Assembly: GCF_000731985.1 (NCBI RefSeq) | Contig: NZ_JNCS01000003.1 | Location: forward strand, 310,001 to 374,000 | Reading direction: 5' to 3' | Source: Natrinema altunense | GTDB taxonomy: Archaea > Halobacteriota > Halobacteria > Halobacteriales > Natrialbaceae | DNA length: 64,000 nucleotides | Part shown: piece by piece, positions 16,136 through 24,968 of the stretch | Layout of the letters: each line of letters opens with the position of its first letter | How positions within the stretch are numbered: position 1 is the stretch's first letter | Made by a program: the position numbers and the translations under genes | Notes under the pieces: generated by a model | Database searches by the model: none | Seen by the model: only the letters and a program-made list of their open reading frames with translations | Told to the model about the DNA's origin: nothing

Positions 16136-19132
16136 CTATTCAACCCCCATCGACGCCTTTGCCGGAACTCCGATTTCGTCGAACACGACGTCGAAGAGCA
16201 CCCCCTGGACGGTCCGGATATGACGGTAGAACGCAGCCGGCGAGATATCGAGTGTTTCGGCGACGTCTTCCCCCGAATTCTCGCGCGGTGATTCGAAGTA
16301 GCCGCCGTAGTACGCGAGCTGAACCACCTCGAGCTGGCGGTCGGTCAGTCGCTCGCGCAGTTCCGACCGGAAGTCCCGTGGCGCCGTCCGCTCGACGGTC
16401 CGTTTGGAGCGCAGTTCGGCGTCCGAGAACGCCGTCGAGACGAGCTCGGCGCTCCCTCTCGCGTCGGCGGATCGCGGTACGTCGACCACGAGCCGAGTGC
16501 TCGAGGCGGTCGCCTCGATGCCCCGCAACACCACTCCGTGATCCGCGAATTGCTGGGCGAGGAGCGGCCGCGAGAGGTCCAAGCGGATCGCCCCGCCGAG
16601 GTCGGCGTCGTCGCCAGCGTCGTCGGTCGCCCCGTCGTCGTTCCCACGGCTGGCTCCGCCGGTAGTGACGACCTGTGCGCGCTCGACGCCGACGAGTGCG
16701 TCGGCCGCGGTCACGACGGCGTCCGGGGACGCACCTTCGACGGTCGCGAACACCGTCGTCCCGTGCTCATGGTGGCGAATGCCGCCATCGAAGGAGAGCA
16801 CGCAGTCGACCTGGCGGGCAAGTCGGGCGAAGACGAACGAGTCGTCGGCCACGTCGAACTCGAGTCGCGTCCGCGCGTCGGCGACCAGTGCACGCTTGCG
16901 CTCGACGGCGGCGATCGCCGAGGCGATCGTCTCCCCGAGTTCCGCGAGGACGGCACGGATCATGTCGTCGAACGCGTCCGGCCGGTCGGCGTAGACGGTC
17001 AACGCCCCGTACGCGAACTCGTCGTAGGCCAGCGGGACGCTCACCGCGGACTGGTACTCCCTGGCGAGCGCCGCCGATCGCCACGGCTCGTCACGGAGCC
17101 CGTCGGCGACGTTCGAGACGACGGTCACCGACCGGTCCGTCGCCGTCCTGACGGCGGGTTCGCTCGAGTCGGCGAGCGAGAGCGAGACGGCGTCGAGATA
17201 CGCTGCCCCCTCCGCCGGGCCACCGTGAGCGCGCGACTCGAGGCGGTCGCCGCCGACGTCGGCCCGACCGATCCACGCGAACGAGAACCGATCGGCAGCC
17301 GTGAGCCGATCACAGACGGCACGTTCGATCTCCTCGCGGGTCTCCGCGCGAACCAGCGCTTGATCGAGATCCCTGATGATCTCGTTGACGTCGTTGAGGC
17401 GGGTGAGCTGTCGGTTCCGGCGCTCGAGTTCCCGATCCCGTTCGCGCAGCGTCCGCTCGCGCTCGACCCGATCGAGCGCGGCTTCGGCGGTCGCCGCCAA
17501 CAGGTCGGTCAGTTCTCGGGACACCTCGTCGAACGCGTCCGACTCCGTCGAGCCGACGACGAAGACGCCGTGATCGCCGAGCGGAACGTACGCGGCGCTT
17601 CGCAGGTCGGTCCCGGGATTCGAGAGAATCGGGGAGTCGTGCACGTCGGCGAAGAACCGACTCTCGCCGTCGACGAAGACGTGTCCCGGGATGCTGTCGG
17701 TCGTCGCTCGGTGGTCGCGAGTCGGGCCGTGTAATCGCTCCATCCCCGTGGAGGACGCGGCGGGCCGTAACACGTTCTCGTCCGTATCGAACAGGTACAC
17801 GGCGCTCGCCTCGCAGTCGAGGACGCCCGTCGCGTCGTCGACGGCGAGGGCAGCGATTTCGCGATCGGTTTCGGCGTACAGCAACTCGCGAGCGGTCCGG
17901 TGGAGCGCCGTCAGCGCCTCCTCGCGGCGCTTTCGCTTCGTGATGTCCCGACAGCTGTAGAGGGTCGTCCCGCCCTGGATCGAGACCTCGCGGACGTTGA
18001 CCAGCAGCGTGTGCTCGCGGCCCGCCCGATCGGTCGTCGTGCACTCGATGTTCGTGAGCACGCCCTCCCGCTCGAGGGCCTCGCGGTCGAAGAGATCCGG
18101 TCCGAGCAACTCGTCGATCGTCCCGAGTTCGTGGATCTCGTCCTCCGAGTAGCCGAAAATGAAGTGGACGTTCGGACAGACGTAGGTGAACGCGCCGTCG
18201 TCGTCGGTGATGAGGACGGTATCCGTCATGTTGTTGAGCGTCACCCGGTGGAGTTCCTCGGACTCGCGTAACTCCCGCTCGAGTCGGGCGCGGTCGGTGA
18301 TGTCGGTCGCCCGTGCGAGCAGCGAGGCGATGTCGCCGGACTCGTCCCGGATCGGTCGGACGGTTACCTCGAACGTGTGGGTCTCGGTCGCGTCTGCACC
18401 TGCGTTCGACGGGGCGGTCGCGTCCGGGTCGGCGGACCCAGCGCCATCGGTGCGGACCCGCGTCAGTTCGCGGTGTGCGACCTCGCCGGCCGCCGCCCGT
18501 TCGATCGCGTCCCCGATCGCGGCGCTCCCGTCGGCGGTACACCGCCACCAGGGCAGGTCCCGTAACGGCCGGCCGCGAACGTCGCTCGCGGCCGCGTCGA
18601 TCGCCTCGAGCGCGGACTCGCTGGTCCGTCGAACGGTGCCGTCCGTCTCGAGTACCCACGAGTACGTTTCCGGATCCTCGAAGATCGCGTCGAACCGGCG
18701 AGCGCGCTCCCGCCGGCGGCGTCGCTCGCGGCCCGTCGACAGCGCCCGCTCGATCGCCGCGCGGCAGTCCGCGATCGAATCGTCGCCGGGTTCGTCGCGC
18801 GGCACGTACGCCGTGACGTCCGCGGCGATCGCCGCGCTGGCCAGCGACTCGTCGCCGTCGGCCGGGGCGAGCACGACCGGGAGATCGGGATCGCGCTCGC
18901 GAACCGTCTCGAGGAGGTCGAGCCCGGTCGTCGCTGCTTCCGGCAGGGAGTGGGTGGTCAGGAGACAGTCGACGGGGCGGTGCTCGAGGTGCTCGAGCGC
19001 AGCGGCCGCGGTCGAGACTGCGGTCACGGCGTGCGTCTCGTCCGCCAGCGCGTCCGGCAGGCCGGCGGCGCTCCGATCGGGCGGTGCGACGACGAGGAGC
19101 CGGGCGTCGTCGAGCGGGCGTGCGGAAGCCAT
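16136..19132 (-). CDS. Bat-type multi-domain sensor/HTH_10 transcription regulator
   Basis: 998 residues. Order: receiver-like domain (1-125) in which the usual phospho-acceptor Asp is replaced (CLLTTHSLPE); PAS (~147-285) with a variable Ala/Asp-rich insert; PAS (~293-398, NMTDTVLITDDDGAFTYVCP); GAF (~405-555); GAF (~583-745); bacterio-opsin-activator beta domain (~750-905); and the C-terminal HTH_10 (~925-985, LTDRQLEVVQLAYYGGYF). Such proteins are cytosolic sensors of light, redox or small ligands that act as transcription factors. ATG 19132 removes an Arg-rich pseudo-extension. Target unknown; downstream lies the gdh operon. Confidence 0.88.
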   Translation of the reverse strand: MASARPLDDARLLVVAPPDRSAAGLPDALADETHAVTAVSTAAAALEHLEHRPVDCLLTTHSLPEAATTGLDLLETVRERDPDLPVVLAPADGDESLASAAIAADVTAYVPRDEPGDDSIADCRAAIERALSTGRERRRRRERARRFDAIFEDPETYSWVLETDGTVRRTSESALEAIDAAASDVRGRPLRDLPWWRCTADGSAAIGDAIERAAAGEVAHRELTRVRTDGAGSADPDATAPSNAGADATETHTFEVTVRPIRDESGDIASLLARATDITDRARLERELRESEELHRVTLNNMTDTVLITDDDGAFTYVCPNVHFIFGYSEDEIHELGTIDELLGPDLFDREALEREGVLTNIECTTTDRAGREHTLLVNVREVSIQGGTTLYSCRDITKRKRREEALTALHRTARELLYAETDREIAALAVDDATGVLDCEASAVYLFDTDENVLRPAASSTGMERLHGPTRDHRATTDSIPGHVFVDGESRFFADVHDSPILSNPGTDLRSAAYVPLGDHGVFVVGSTESDAFDEVSRELTDLLAATAEAALDRVERERTLRERDRELERRNRQLTRLNDVNEIIRDLDQALVRAETREEIERAVCDRLTAADRFSFAWIGRADVGGDRLESRAHGGPAEGAAYLDAVSLSLADSSEPAVRTATDRSVTVVSNVADGLRDEPWRSAALAREYQSAVSVPLAYDEFAYGALTVYADRPDAFDDMIRAVLAELGETIASAIAAVERKRALVADARTRLEFDVADDSFVFARLARQVDCVLSFDGGIRHHEHGTTVFATVEGASPDAVVTAADALVGVERAQVVTTGGASRGNDDGATDDAGDDADLGGAIRLDLSRPLLAQQFADHGVVLRGIEATASSTRLVVDVPRSADARGSAELVSTAFSDAELRSKRTVERTAPRDFRSELRERLTDRQLEVVQLAYYGGYFESPRENSGEDVAETLDISPAAFYRHIRTVQGVLFDVVFDEIGVPAKASMGVE

Positions 19133-19408
19133 TCGTCCCCGATACGACCGCCTGCGGATAGAACCCATCGGTCCGGTTGCGCTCGCTGCGGCAACGCCCG
19201 GTCACCGCTCGAGCGCGATACTGCGCGTCCGCGTCGCGACCGACGTCGAACGCGAGACGCGGCGACGACCCCGTTGATCGATGGGTTGCGGGACCGCAGA
19301 CGACGGGATCGGGTGGATGGGATGACGATACGTCGCGGTATCGTCCGCGATGGCGGTTCCGATGGCAGAAGGAAAGCGCGGCTAGCGGTCAGTACGGTTC
19401 CGAAGCGA
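19133..19408. other. Intergenic, no gene recognised
   Basis: About 275 bp between the large regulator and a small conserved gene, GC-rich, with only low-quality open frames on either strand. The promoter of the large regulator should lie at its left edge. Confidence 0.5.
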
Positions 19409-19582
19409 TTACCGCCACTCGTCGAGCGCGGCCACGTCGGTCTCGGTCATGGCGATCCAGCGCTCGTCCCGTGCGATATCAGCGACGACGAGGTGCGGGG
19501 TCCCGTCGATCTCGTCGACCGCCGCGACGACATCGGCTGTATCGCTCGATCGGCTGCCGATCGAGTCTGCTTCGGGCACCAT
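19409..19582 (-). CDS. Small conserved haloarchaeal protein, 57 aa (DUF7556-like)
   Basis: 57 residues. Reads MVPEADSIGSRSS then DTADVVAAVDEIDGTPHL, VVADIARDERWIAMTE, and ends DVAALDEWR. The acidic composition, third-position GC and clean start/stop argue for a real gene, and it resembles a widespread small haloarchaeal family I recall as DUF7556. Function unknown. AT-rich sequence upstream (ATTCATAG on the minus strand near 19605) could be its promoter. Confidence 0.75.
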   Translation of the reverse strand: MVPEADSIGSRSSDTADVVAAVDEIDGTPHLVVADIARDERWIAMTETDVAALDEWR

Positions 19583-19716
19583 ACTCGGGAATAATACTCT
19601 GCCGACTATGAATGTATCGATATAGCCCGAATACGTGATTGGATATTAAACTGAAATCGACATATTTCTGTATTTTTTAAATCACGTGTCGGCGGCGGTC
19701 GATGCGATCGAGCGGT

Positions 19717-19923
19717 CTACTCGTCGGGAGCGACCGAGCGAACGTGACCGACGACGCCGCTTTTCAGTTTCACGTGGGGTCCGTCGGGTTCGTCACCGTA
19801 AACCACGCCGATCTCGCCGATGATCGGCTCCGTGTCCTCGGAGCGGGGGTCCGCGTCCTCCTGTACGATCTCGACGGTCATTCCCTGTCGGAGTTCCTCG
19901 GCGGTCGGTCGTTCGGCGGACAT
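19717..19923 (-). CDS. YwbE-family protein
   Basis: 68 residues: MSAERPTAEELRQGMTVEIV, then VEIVQEDADPRSEDTEP, then IIGEIGVVYGDEPDGPHVKL and VVGHVRSVAPDE. The family is a small beta protein (DUF2196) of unknown role found in bacteria and archaea. ATG 19923 matches the family start; an upstream in-frame Met adds nine atypical residues. Divergence from neighbours suggests a single-gene transcript. Confidence 0.82.
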   Translation of the reverse strand: MSAERPTAEELRQGMTVEIVQEDADPRSEDTEPIIGEIGVVYGDEPDGPHVKLKSGVVGHVRSVAPDE

Positions 19924-20022
19924 GACTGGTGGTGATTCGGGTGTCTTCAAAACCGTGGTGCCTGCATTCGCTAGCTCGGCCGAGCGTTTCTCCGCCGTAC
20001 GCCCTCGGTCCGAACGCCGGCG

Positions 20023-20421
20023 CTACTCGTCGAACTCGAGGGCGACGGAGTTGATGCAGTATCGCTTGCCGGTCGGCTCGGGGCCGTCGTCGAAGACGTG
20101 ACCGAGATGGCCGCCACAGTTCGCACAAACGACTTCGGTGCGGCGCATGCCGTGGCTGGTGTCGGTTCGGGTTTCGATCCGATCGTCGTCGGCGTCGTAG
20201 AAACTCGGCCAGCCACAGCCGGAGTCGAACTTGGTCTCCGAATCGAACAGTTCGGCCCCGCAGCCGGCGCAGGCGTAGGAGCCGTCCGCCTTGTGGTCGA
20301 CGTACTCGCCGCTGAACGGGGTCTCGGTGCCTGCTTCGCGAAGGATGCGGTACTCCTCGTCGCTCAATCGTTCGCGCCACTCCTCGTCGTTCGTCGGGAC
20401 GTGATCCGACTCGTCGCTCAT
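20023..20421 (-). CDS. msrB: Peptide-methionine (R)-S-oxide reductase MsrB
   Basis: 132 residues. Two zinc CxxC pairs (CAGC and CANC), the GCGWPSF substrate segment, [21 protein letters not shown] with the catalytic Cys in RYCINS, and the terminal ALEFDE. It reduces methionine-R-sulfoxide in damaged proteins using thioredoxin. Full length; ATG 20421 gives the standard N-terminus. Nearby small zinc proteins do not form an operon with it. Confidence 0.96.
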   Translation of the reverse strand: MSDESDHVPTNDEEWRERLSDEEYRILREAGTETPFSGEYVDHKADGSYACAGCGAELFDSETKFDSGCGWPSFYDADDDRIETRTDTSHGMRRTEVVCANCGGHLGHVFDDGPEPTGKRYCINSVALEFDE

Positions 20422-20527
20422 GGGCGTTCGTAGGGGAGAGACACTCAAGAGTCTGTCTGCACGGTCGCCGATTCCGGCAACGTCGACCGGAAACGGTCGC
20501 ACCGATGTCGGTACCTGGGCGTCGCAG

Positions 20528-20674
20528 TCACCGGCTGGTAATGATATCCGTGCTCTCGCAGTCGGGACACTGGGTCATCCGGCCCAGTTTCGGGACCTCG
20601 ATCCGCCGCCACTCGTCGTCCCCGCCGGGCGCTTCGAAGCCGCAGTTCCGACACCGTGATCGTTCGTGTGTCAT
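20528..20674 (-). CDS. Small zinc-ribbon protein (48 aa)
   Basis: 48 residues: [48 protein letters not shown]. Two CxxC knuckles 24 residues apart form a zinc ribbon with a Trp/Arg-rich beta linker. ATG 20689 would add MGSDQ; TATA-like CTATAG around 20703-20708 fits 20674 slightly better. Function unknown; such ribbons are common small haloarchaeal proteins. Confidence 0.7.
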   Translation of the reverse strand: MTHERSRCRNCGFEAPGGDDEWRRIEVPKLGRMTQCPDCESTDIITSR

Positions 20675-20751
20675 CTGGTCGCTTCCCATGTCTCGACATA
20701 TGCTATAGGGTTACATAGTCGTTTGTTCAGCCATCAAAGAGCGTCACGAGT

Positions 20752-20776
20752 GCCAACGGGTCGTGCGACCGTTGGC
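20752..20776. promoter_or_regulatory. Inverted repeat between zinc-ribbon gene and Bat-like gene
   Basis: GCCAACGGGTC - gtgc - GACCGTTGGC forms ten paired bases with one bulged G. It lies ~125 bp upstream of the regulator start and ~80 bp upstream of the divergent gene. Candidate operator. Confidence 0.4.
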
Positions 20777-20867
20777 GACGGGAGGCTCGGTCACAGGCAC
20801 GCCATCGGTGATGGGGTGAGCGTGGACGACGCGACTCGGTCACACCGCACCGCCCGTTGTGCCAATC

Positions 20868-20877
20868 GTGTTAAGCC
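20868..20877 (+). promoter_or_regulatory. TATA-like box of the Bat-like gene
   Basis: GTGTTAAGCC with TTAAG centred 28 bp before ATG 20901; leaderless spacing. Confidence 0.5.
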
Positions 20878-20900
20878 ACAGCAGACCGTACGTCCGAGCG

Positions 20901-22496
20901 ATGGTTTCCCGGCAGGAACTCGCCGCAGCGACGCTCGAGACGCTCCCCGTTACCGTCGCTGTCATCGACGACGAGGGTGAAATCCTCCTGACGAATCGAT
21001 CCTGGCGCGACTTCGGCCCGGGACCCGATGACCACGTCGGCGCGGATTACGTCGCGACAGCCGCGACTGCGGACGACGAATACGCCCGGCAGGCGACCGC
21101 GGGAATCGAAGCCGTTCTCGCGGGCGAGCGGGACTCCTTCGAGCTGGAGTACCCGTGTCACTCGGCGGACGAGAAACGCTGGTTCATGATGCGTGCCAGT
21201 CCCTTTACCGACGACGGCCAGCGACTGGTCTCGCTCGTTCACCTCGAGATCACCGAGCGGAAACTGGCCGAGATCGCCGCCGAAGAGAACGCCCGCCAGG
21301 TACGCGACGAACGGGAGGCACTGGAACACGTCCTCGAGCGCGTCGACGGTCTCGTCCGGAACGTCACCGACGCCGCCGTCGGCGCGGGAACCAGAACGGA
21401 GATCGAACACGAGGTCTGTGCGTGTCTCGCCGAGACGGACCCCTACGTCCTCGCCTGGATCGGGCGCGCGGACGTCACGGCACAGCGGCTCTCACCCCAC
21501 GAGTGGGCCAGTCAGGGGGACGTTCCCCTGGAGGACGACGAACTCGTCATCGGGACCGACGAGGAGCACCCGGCCGTTCGGGCGTTCGTTGACGGCGAGC
21601 CAGCGGTCATCCAGGACCTCGAGTCGGTCGCGGACGCCAACCGGTGGTGGCCGACCGGGGCCGGCGGTGCCGTCCGATCGGTCACCGCCTTGCCGCTTTC
21701 GTACGGCGACCTCACCTATGGCGTCCTCGTCGTTTTCGCCGAGGACGCCGACGCCTTCGACGATCGGGAACTCCTCGTGCTCGAGTCGCTCGCCGGAACG
21801 ATCGCGACCGCGATGAACGCCCTCGAAGTCAGGCGCATGCTCACGACCGAGACCGTCGTCTCGGTCGAGGTCGCCATCGAGGACCCGTCGCTGTTCGTCA
21901 CGGCCCTGTCGGCGACGCTCGAGGCCGCGATCAGCTACCGCGGCGTGACCTACGACGGGGACGGAACGCCGCATCTCTACCTCCATGCCGATCGGGCGAT
22001 CGCCCCCGAAGACGTCCTCGACGCGTCCCCGGACGGCGGCGACGTGACGATCCTCTCGAAAAACGACGGGCGGGCCATCCTCGAAGTCACCACCGACGAC
22101 GGACTGGTGGCGGCTCTGAGCGAGCACGGCGCGGTGATTCGGGAGCTGACGGTCGCCGATACGGTTGCCGACCTCACCGTCGAGCTTCCGGACGGCCGCT
22201 CCGCTCGCTCGGCGTACGACCTGCTCGAGCGTCGATACGACCGCGTCGAACTCGTCAGCTACCACGAGACCGACGAGCCGACGCCCACTCGAGAAAGCAT
22301 CACGACGCGCCTCGAGTCGTCGCTGACCGACCGCCAGCTCACGGCGCTCCGGAAGGCCTACTACGCGAACTACTTCGAGTGGCCCCGCGACATGTCGGGC
22401 GAGGAGTTAGCCGAGTCAATGGGCATTTCGCGGTCGACGTTTCACCAGCACCTCCGAACCGCCCAGCGGAAACTGCTCGACGAACTCCTCGAGTGA
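20901..22496 (+). CDS. Bat-like PAS/GAF/HTH_10 regulator next to crtB
   Basis: 531 residues: PAS (1-120, LPVTVAVIDDEGEILLTNRSW), GAF (~150-300), bacterio-opsin-activator domain (~310-450) and HTH_10 (~470-525, LTDRQLTALRKAYYANYF). It lacks the receiver domain seen in the larger paralogue at 16136-19132. In Halobacterium, Bat controls bop and carotenoid genes in response to light and oxygen. Here the gene lies 117 bp upstream of crtB on the same strand, so a role in carotenoid control is a reasonable inference. No opsin gene is seen in the window. Confidence 0.9.
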   Translation: MVSRQELAAATLETLPVTVAVIDDEGEILLTNRSWRDFGPGPDDHVGADYVATAATADDEYARQATAGIEAVLAGERDSFELEYPCHSADEKRWFMMRASPFTDDGQRLVSLVHLEITERKLAEIAAEENARQVRDEREALEHVLERVDGLVRNVTDAAVGAGTRTEIEHEVCACLAETDPYVLAWIGRADVTAQRLSPHEWASQGDVPLEDDELVIGTDEEHPAVRAFVDGEPAVIQDLESVADANRWWPTGAGGAVRSVTALPLSYGDLTYGVLVVFAEDADAFDDRELLVLESLAGTIATAMNALEVRRMLTTETVVSVEVAIEDPSLFVTALSATLEAAISYRGVTYDGDGTPHLYLHADRAIAPEDVLDASPDGGDVTILSKNDGRAILEVTTDDGLVAALSEHGAVIRELTVADTVADLTVELPDGRSARSAYDLLERRYDRVELVSYHETDEPTPTRESITTRLESSLTDRQLTALRKAYYANYFEWPRDMSGEELAESMGISRSTFHQHLRTAQRKLLDELLE

Positions 22497-22545
22497 CGCT
22501 GTCGCCGACGGACCGCCCCGGCCCGGCTGAACATAGTGAGGGGGG

Positions 22546-22558
22546 GTTATTTTATATG
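22546..22558 (+). promoter_or_regulatory. AT-rich promoter of crtB
   Basis: GTTATTTTATATG lies in otherwise GC-rich sequence ~60 bp before the crtB ATG, predicting an unusually long (~30 nt) leader for this genome. Confidence 0.5.
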
Positions 22559-22613
22559 CATCTGTCGTAGTGGAGACATCCGATCACCGTCGGTAGGGTC
22601 TACGGGACAGAGA

Positions 22614-23567
22614 ATGCAACAGGAACACATCGACGCAGGCAAGGCGATACAGAAGCGAACCGGGAAGACGTTCTATCTCGCGACGCGGTTTCTGCCCGAG
22701 CGAGTGCGACACGCGACCCACGTCCTCTATGCGTTCTTCCGCATCGCGGACGAAGTGGTCGACGACGCTGACGACGTCGATCCGGCGACACAGCGGGCTC
22801 AGCTCGAGTCGCTCCGGGCGCAGGCGGTAGGCGAGCAAGCGCCCGACGACCCGGTGCTCGAGGCGTTCGGGGAGCTCAGAGAGCGGTACGGGATCGACGA
22901 CGAGGAGATCAACACGTTCATCGACGCGATGGCGACGGACATCGAGACCAGCCGATACGAGACCTACGAGGACCTCGAGTCCTACATGCGCGGGTCGGCC
23001 GCGTCGGTCGGCGTGATGATGACCGCGATCATGGAACCCGATGCCGAGGACATCGCCATCCCCCACGCCGTCAAACTCGGCGAAGCGTTCCAGATGACGA
23101 ACTTCCTGCGGGACGTCCGCGAGGACATCCGCGACCGCGACCGGATCTACGTGCCACAGGAGACGCTTCGGGACCACGGAGTCGACCCGGCACAGATCGA
23201 GCGACTCGAGTACTCCGAGTCGTTCGCGGGGGCGATGGCCGCCGAACTCCAGCGCACGGAAGACCTCTATCGCGAGGGCGTCGCCGGGATCAGGTACTTA
23301 CCCGAGGACTGCCAGCTCCCGGTCCTGTTGGCGGCGGTTCTCTACGCCGAACACCACACCGTCATCCGCAACCAGGGGTACGACGTGCTCTCGCGGGAGC
23401 CGTCGCTGTCGACGGCCCGGAAGCTGTGGTGTCTGGCGAAGACGCGCTGGCACTGGCACTGGAATCGGGACCCCGAAGCCGTGTTCCAGCGGGTCTCGGC
23501 GGTGCCGACGACCGACCGTGACCATCGACACCCGGAACACGGGGACGGCGTGCCGACACGATCCTGA
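22614..23567 (+). CDS. crtB: Phytoene synthase
   Basis: 317 residues. Both aspartate-rich prenyltransferase motifs are present (ADEVVDDADDVD near 52 and NFLRDVREDIRDRDRIYVP near 163) with the trans-IPPS tyrosine and arginine context (LYAFFRIAD). It condenses two geranylgeranyl-PP to phytoene, the first step to bacterioruberin. The C-terminus (~295-317) is His/Arg/Pro-rich and likely disordered. ATG 22614 gives the standard MQQEHIDAGK start. Confidence 0.95.
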   Translation: MQQEHIDAGKAIQKRTGKTFYLATRFLPERVRHATHVLYAFFRIADEVVDDADDVDPATQRAQLESLRAQAVGEQAPDDPVLEAFGELRERYGIDDEEINTFIDAMATDIETSRYETYEDLESYMRGSAASVGVMMTAIMEPDAEDIAIPHAVKLGEAFQMTNFLRDVREDIRDRDRIYVPQETLRDHGVDPAQIERLEYSESFAGAMAAELQRTEDLYREGVAGIRYLPEDCQLPVLLAAVLYAEHHTVIRNQGYDVLSREPSLSTARKLWCLAKTRWHWHWNRDPEAVFQRVSAVPTTDRDHRHPEHGDGVPTRS

Positions 23568-23636
23568 CCGGCAGTTTATCAAATCCCACGATATAGTGGC
23601 CCGACTTTCGTAGCCACTGCGTTCGAAGCCCAGTGT

Positions 23637-23789
23637 ATGCCCACAGAGGCGAACTCGGATATCGTCGACGAAGAACGTCAGATGGGCCGAACGACCGCGA
23701 TCGGACTCGGCGTATGGCTCGCGCTGATCGTCGCCGCCGCGATTCTGTTGTTCGTGTTCGGCGACGCCATCTCGAGCCTGTTCGTCTGA
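23637..23789 (+). CDS. Small single-pass membrane protein (50 aa)
   Basis: 50 residues: acidic/Arg N-terminus (MPTEANSDIVDEERQMGRTT) then one hydrophobic helix (AIGLGVWLALIVAAAILLFV) and a short tail. Good haloarchaeal codon use and clean termini. Located just downstream of crtB. No family recognised. The topology suggests a membrane subunit or regulator, but nothing more can be said. Confidence 0.55.
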   Translation: MPTEANSDIVDEERQMGRTTAIGLGVWLALIVAAAILLFVFGDAISSLFV

Positions 23790-23821
23790 GCGGACCGGCA
23801 GCGAGTGGTCACCGCACGTCG

Positions 23822-23983
23822 TTACTCGGAGACGTCTTCGTTCGTTTGCACGGTCGTTTCCGCGACGATGAACTTCGCGAGTTTCCGTTTCGTGTGCGTG
23901 GACACCAGGTGCTCCTCGAGTTGCTGGTTGGTGGCCGGGGGCTCCCGGCAGACGGGGCACTCGATCGAGTTACGCGTTGCCAT
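23822..23983 (-). CDS. Small C2H2-type zinc-finger protein (53 aa)
   Basis: 53 residues with CPVC at 9-12 and HLVSTH at 25-30, i.e. CxxC-x12-Hx4H, followed by a basic helix (TKRKLAKFIVAE) and an acidic tail. It could bind DNA or protein; haloarchaea have many such minifingers. Convergent with the small membrane-protein gene, 32 bp away. Confidence 0.65.
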   Translation of the reverse strand: MATRNSIECPVCREPPATNQQLEEHLVSTHTKRKLAKFIVAETTVQTNEDVSE

Positions 23984-24065
23984 AGCAATGGCAGGGCGGT
24001 CACGAGCAAAAGTGACGTGCCGGCATGTTCGTCCCGTTCCTCGCAGGGAACCGAACTGCCGTCGG

Positions 24066-24968
24066 TCACCGACCGCGCCACCGCTCGGGGAGCGCCGTCG
24101 AAAGCATCGCGAGGTCGTAGCGGTCGGTCCGGAACAGGCCGAGACAGAACAGGCCGGCGACGCCGGCCGCCAGCCAGTTGCCGTAGAGCACGTTGATCGC
24201 CCCCCACAACAGGACGAAACTCACCAGATCGTCGAGTGCGAACTCGCAGGTCCGGACCCGCTCGAGCAGGACCGCGCGATCGAACGCGCAATCGACGAGG
24301 ACGACGGCGACGGTCCCCGAGAGGAGCCACCCCCAGTAGTTCGAGCGGGGAACGCCGTAGTAGTCGCCCGGCGGAACGTACTCCCAAAACCCGATGGCGA
24401 CGGCTCCGGGGTCGAGAACCAGATCGACGGCGATGATAGCGACGATCGCCGCGAGCAACCGGGGAACGACGCGTCCGGCTCGGTCGCGAAGCACTAGCAC
24501 CGTCAGCAGGGTGGCGTTGAGCACTAGCGGGACGAAAAACAGCGGCAGGGCCAGGGGCACGTCGCCGCCCAGCATCGGCCCGAGTCGAATCCCGTATTCG
24601 AACGTCCCGTAGGGCCAGCCCGTCCGGACGCCGACGAGTTCGATGGCGTAGGTGTAGCCCGTCAACACGCCGAGGAACGCGACCGCCCGTCGATCGATCG
24701 TCGGCAGCAAGGCGACGATCAGCGGCGACCGCATCACCAGCGTTCCGAACAGAATCAACAGCGGATTGTACGCGAGCGGTGCCGGGAGCATCCCTTCGGC
24801 GCTGCCGACCAGCGTCACCGCGCCGACGACCGGGAAGACCACCGCGACGGTAACCCGGTTCTCGCGGACGAGCGCCTCGAGTCGCCGCTGTACCGTCTCC
24901 CGTGCCGTCCCGCTGGTCACTTCCGCGGTCGGACGCGATGGCGGGTCCGCCGACTCGCCGCTATCCAT
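24066..24968 (-). CDS. cruF: Bisanhydrobacterioruberin hydratase CruF
   Basis: 300 residues, 7-8 membrane helices, matching the CruF/DUF422 carotenoid-hydratase family (TGWPYGTFEY, DPGAVAIGFWEY, GVPRSNYWGW, conserved acidic and Tyr residues). In haloarchaea it adds water to the terminal psi ends to give bacterioruberin. Its start overlaps the lyeJ stop by 8 bp, so they are co-translated. Confidence 0.92.
   Translation of the reverse strand: MDSGESADPPSRPTAEVTSGTARETVQRRLEALVRENRVTVAVVFPVVGAVTLVGSAEGMLPAPLAYNPLLILFGTLVMRSPLIVALLPTIDRRAVAFLGVLTGYTYAIELVGVRTGWPYGTFEYGIRLGPMLGGDVPLALPLFFVPLVLNATLLTVLVLRDRAGRVVPRLLAAIVAIIAVDLVLDPGAVAIGFWEYVPPGDYYGVPRSNYWGWLLSGTVAVVLVDCAFDRAVLLERVRTCEFALDDLVSFVLLWGAINVLYGNWLAAGVAGLFCLGLFRTDRYDLAMLSTALPERWRGR

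Noticed and set aside
17310-19205. 631-codon frame overlapping the Bat-type regulator on the same strand
   Set aside because: Out-of-frame reading with extreme Arg content; the regulator frame has continuous PAS/GAF/HTH homology.
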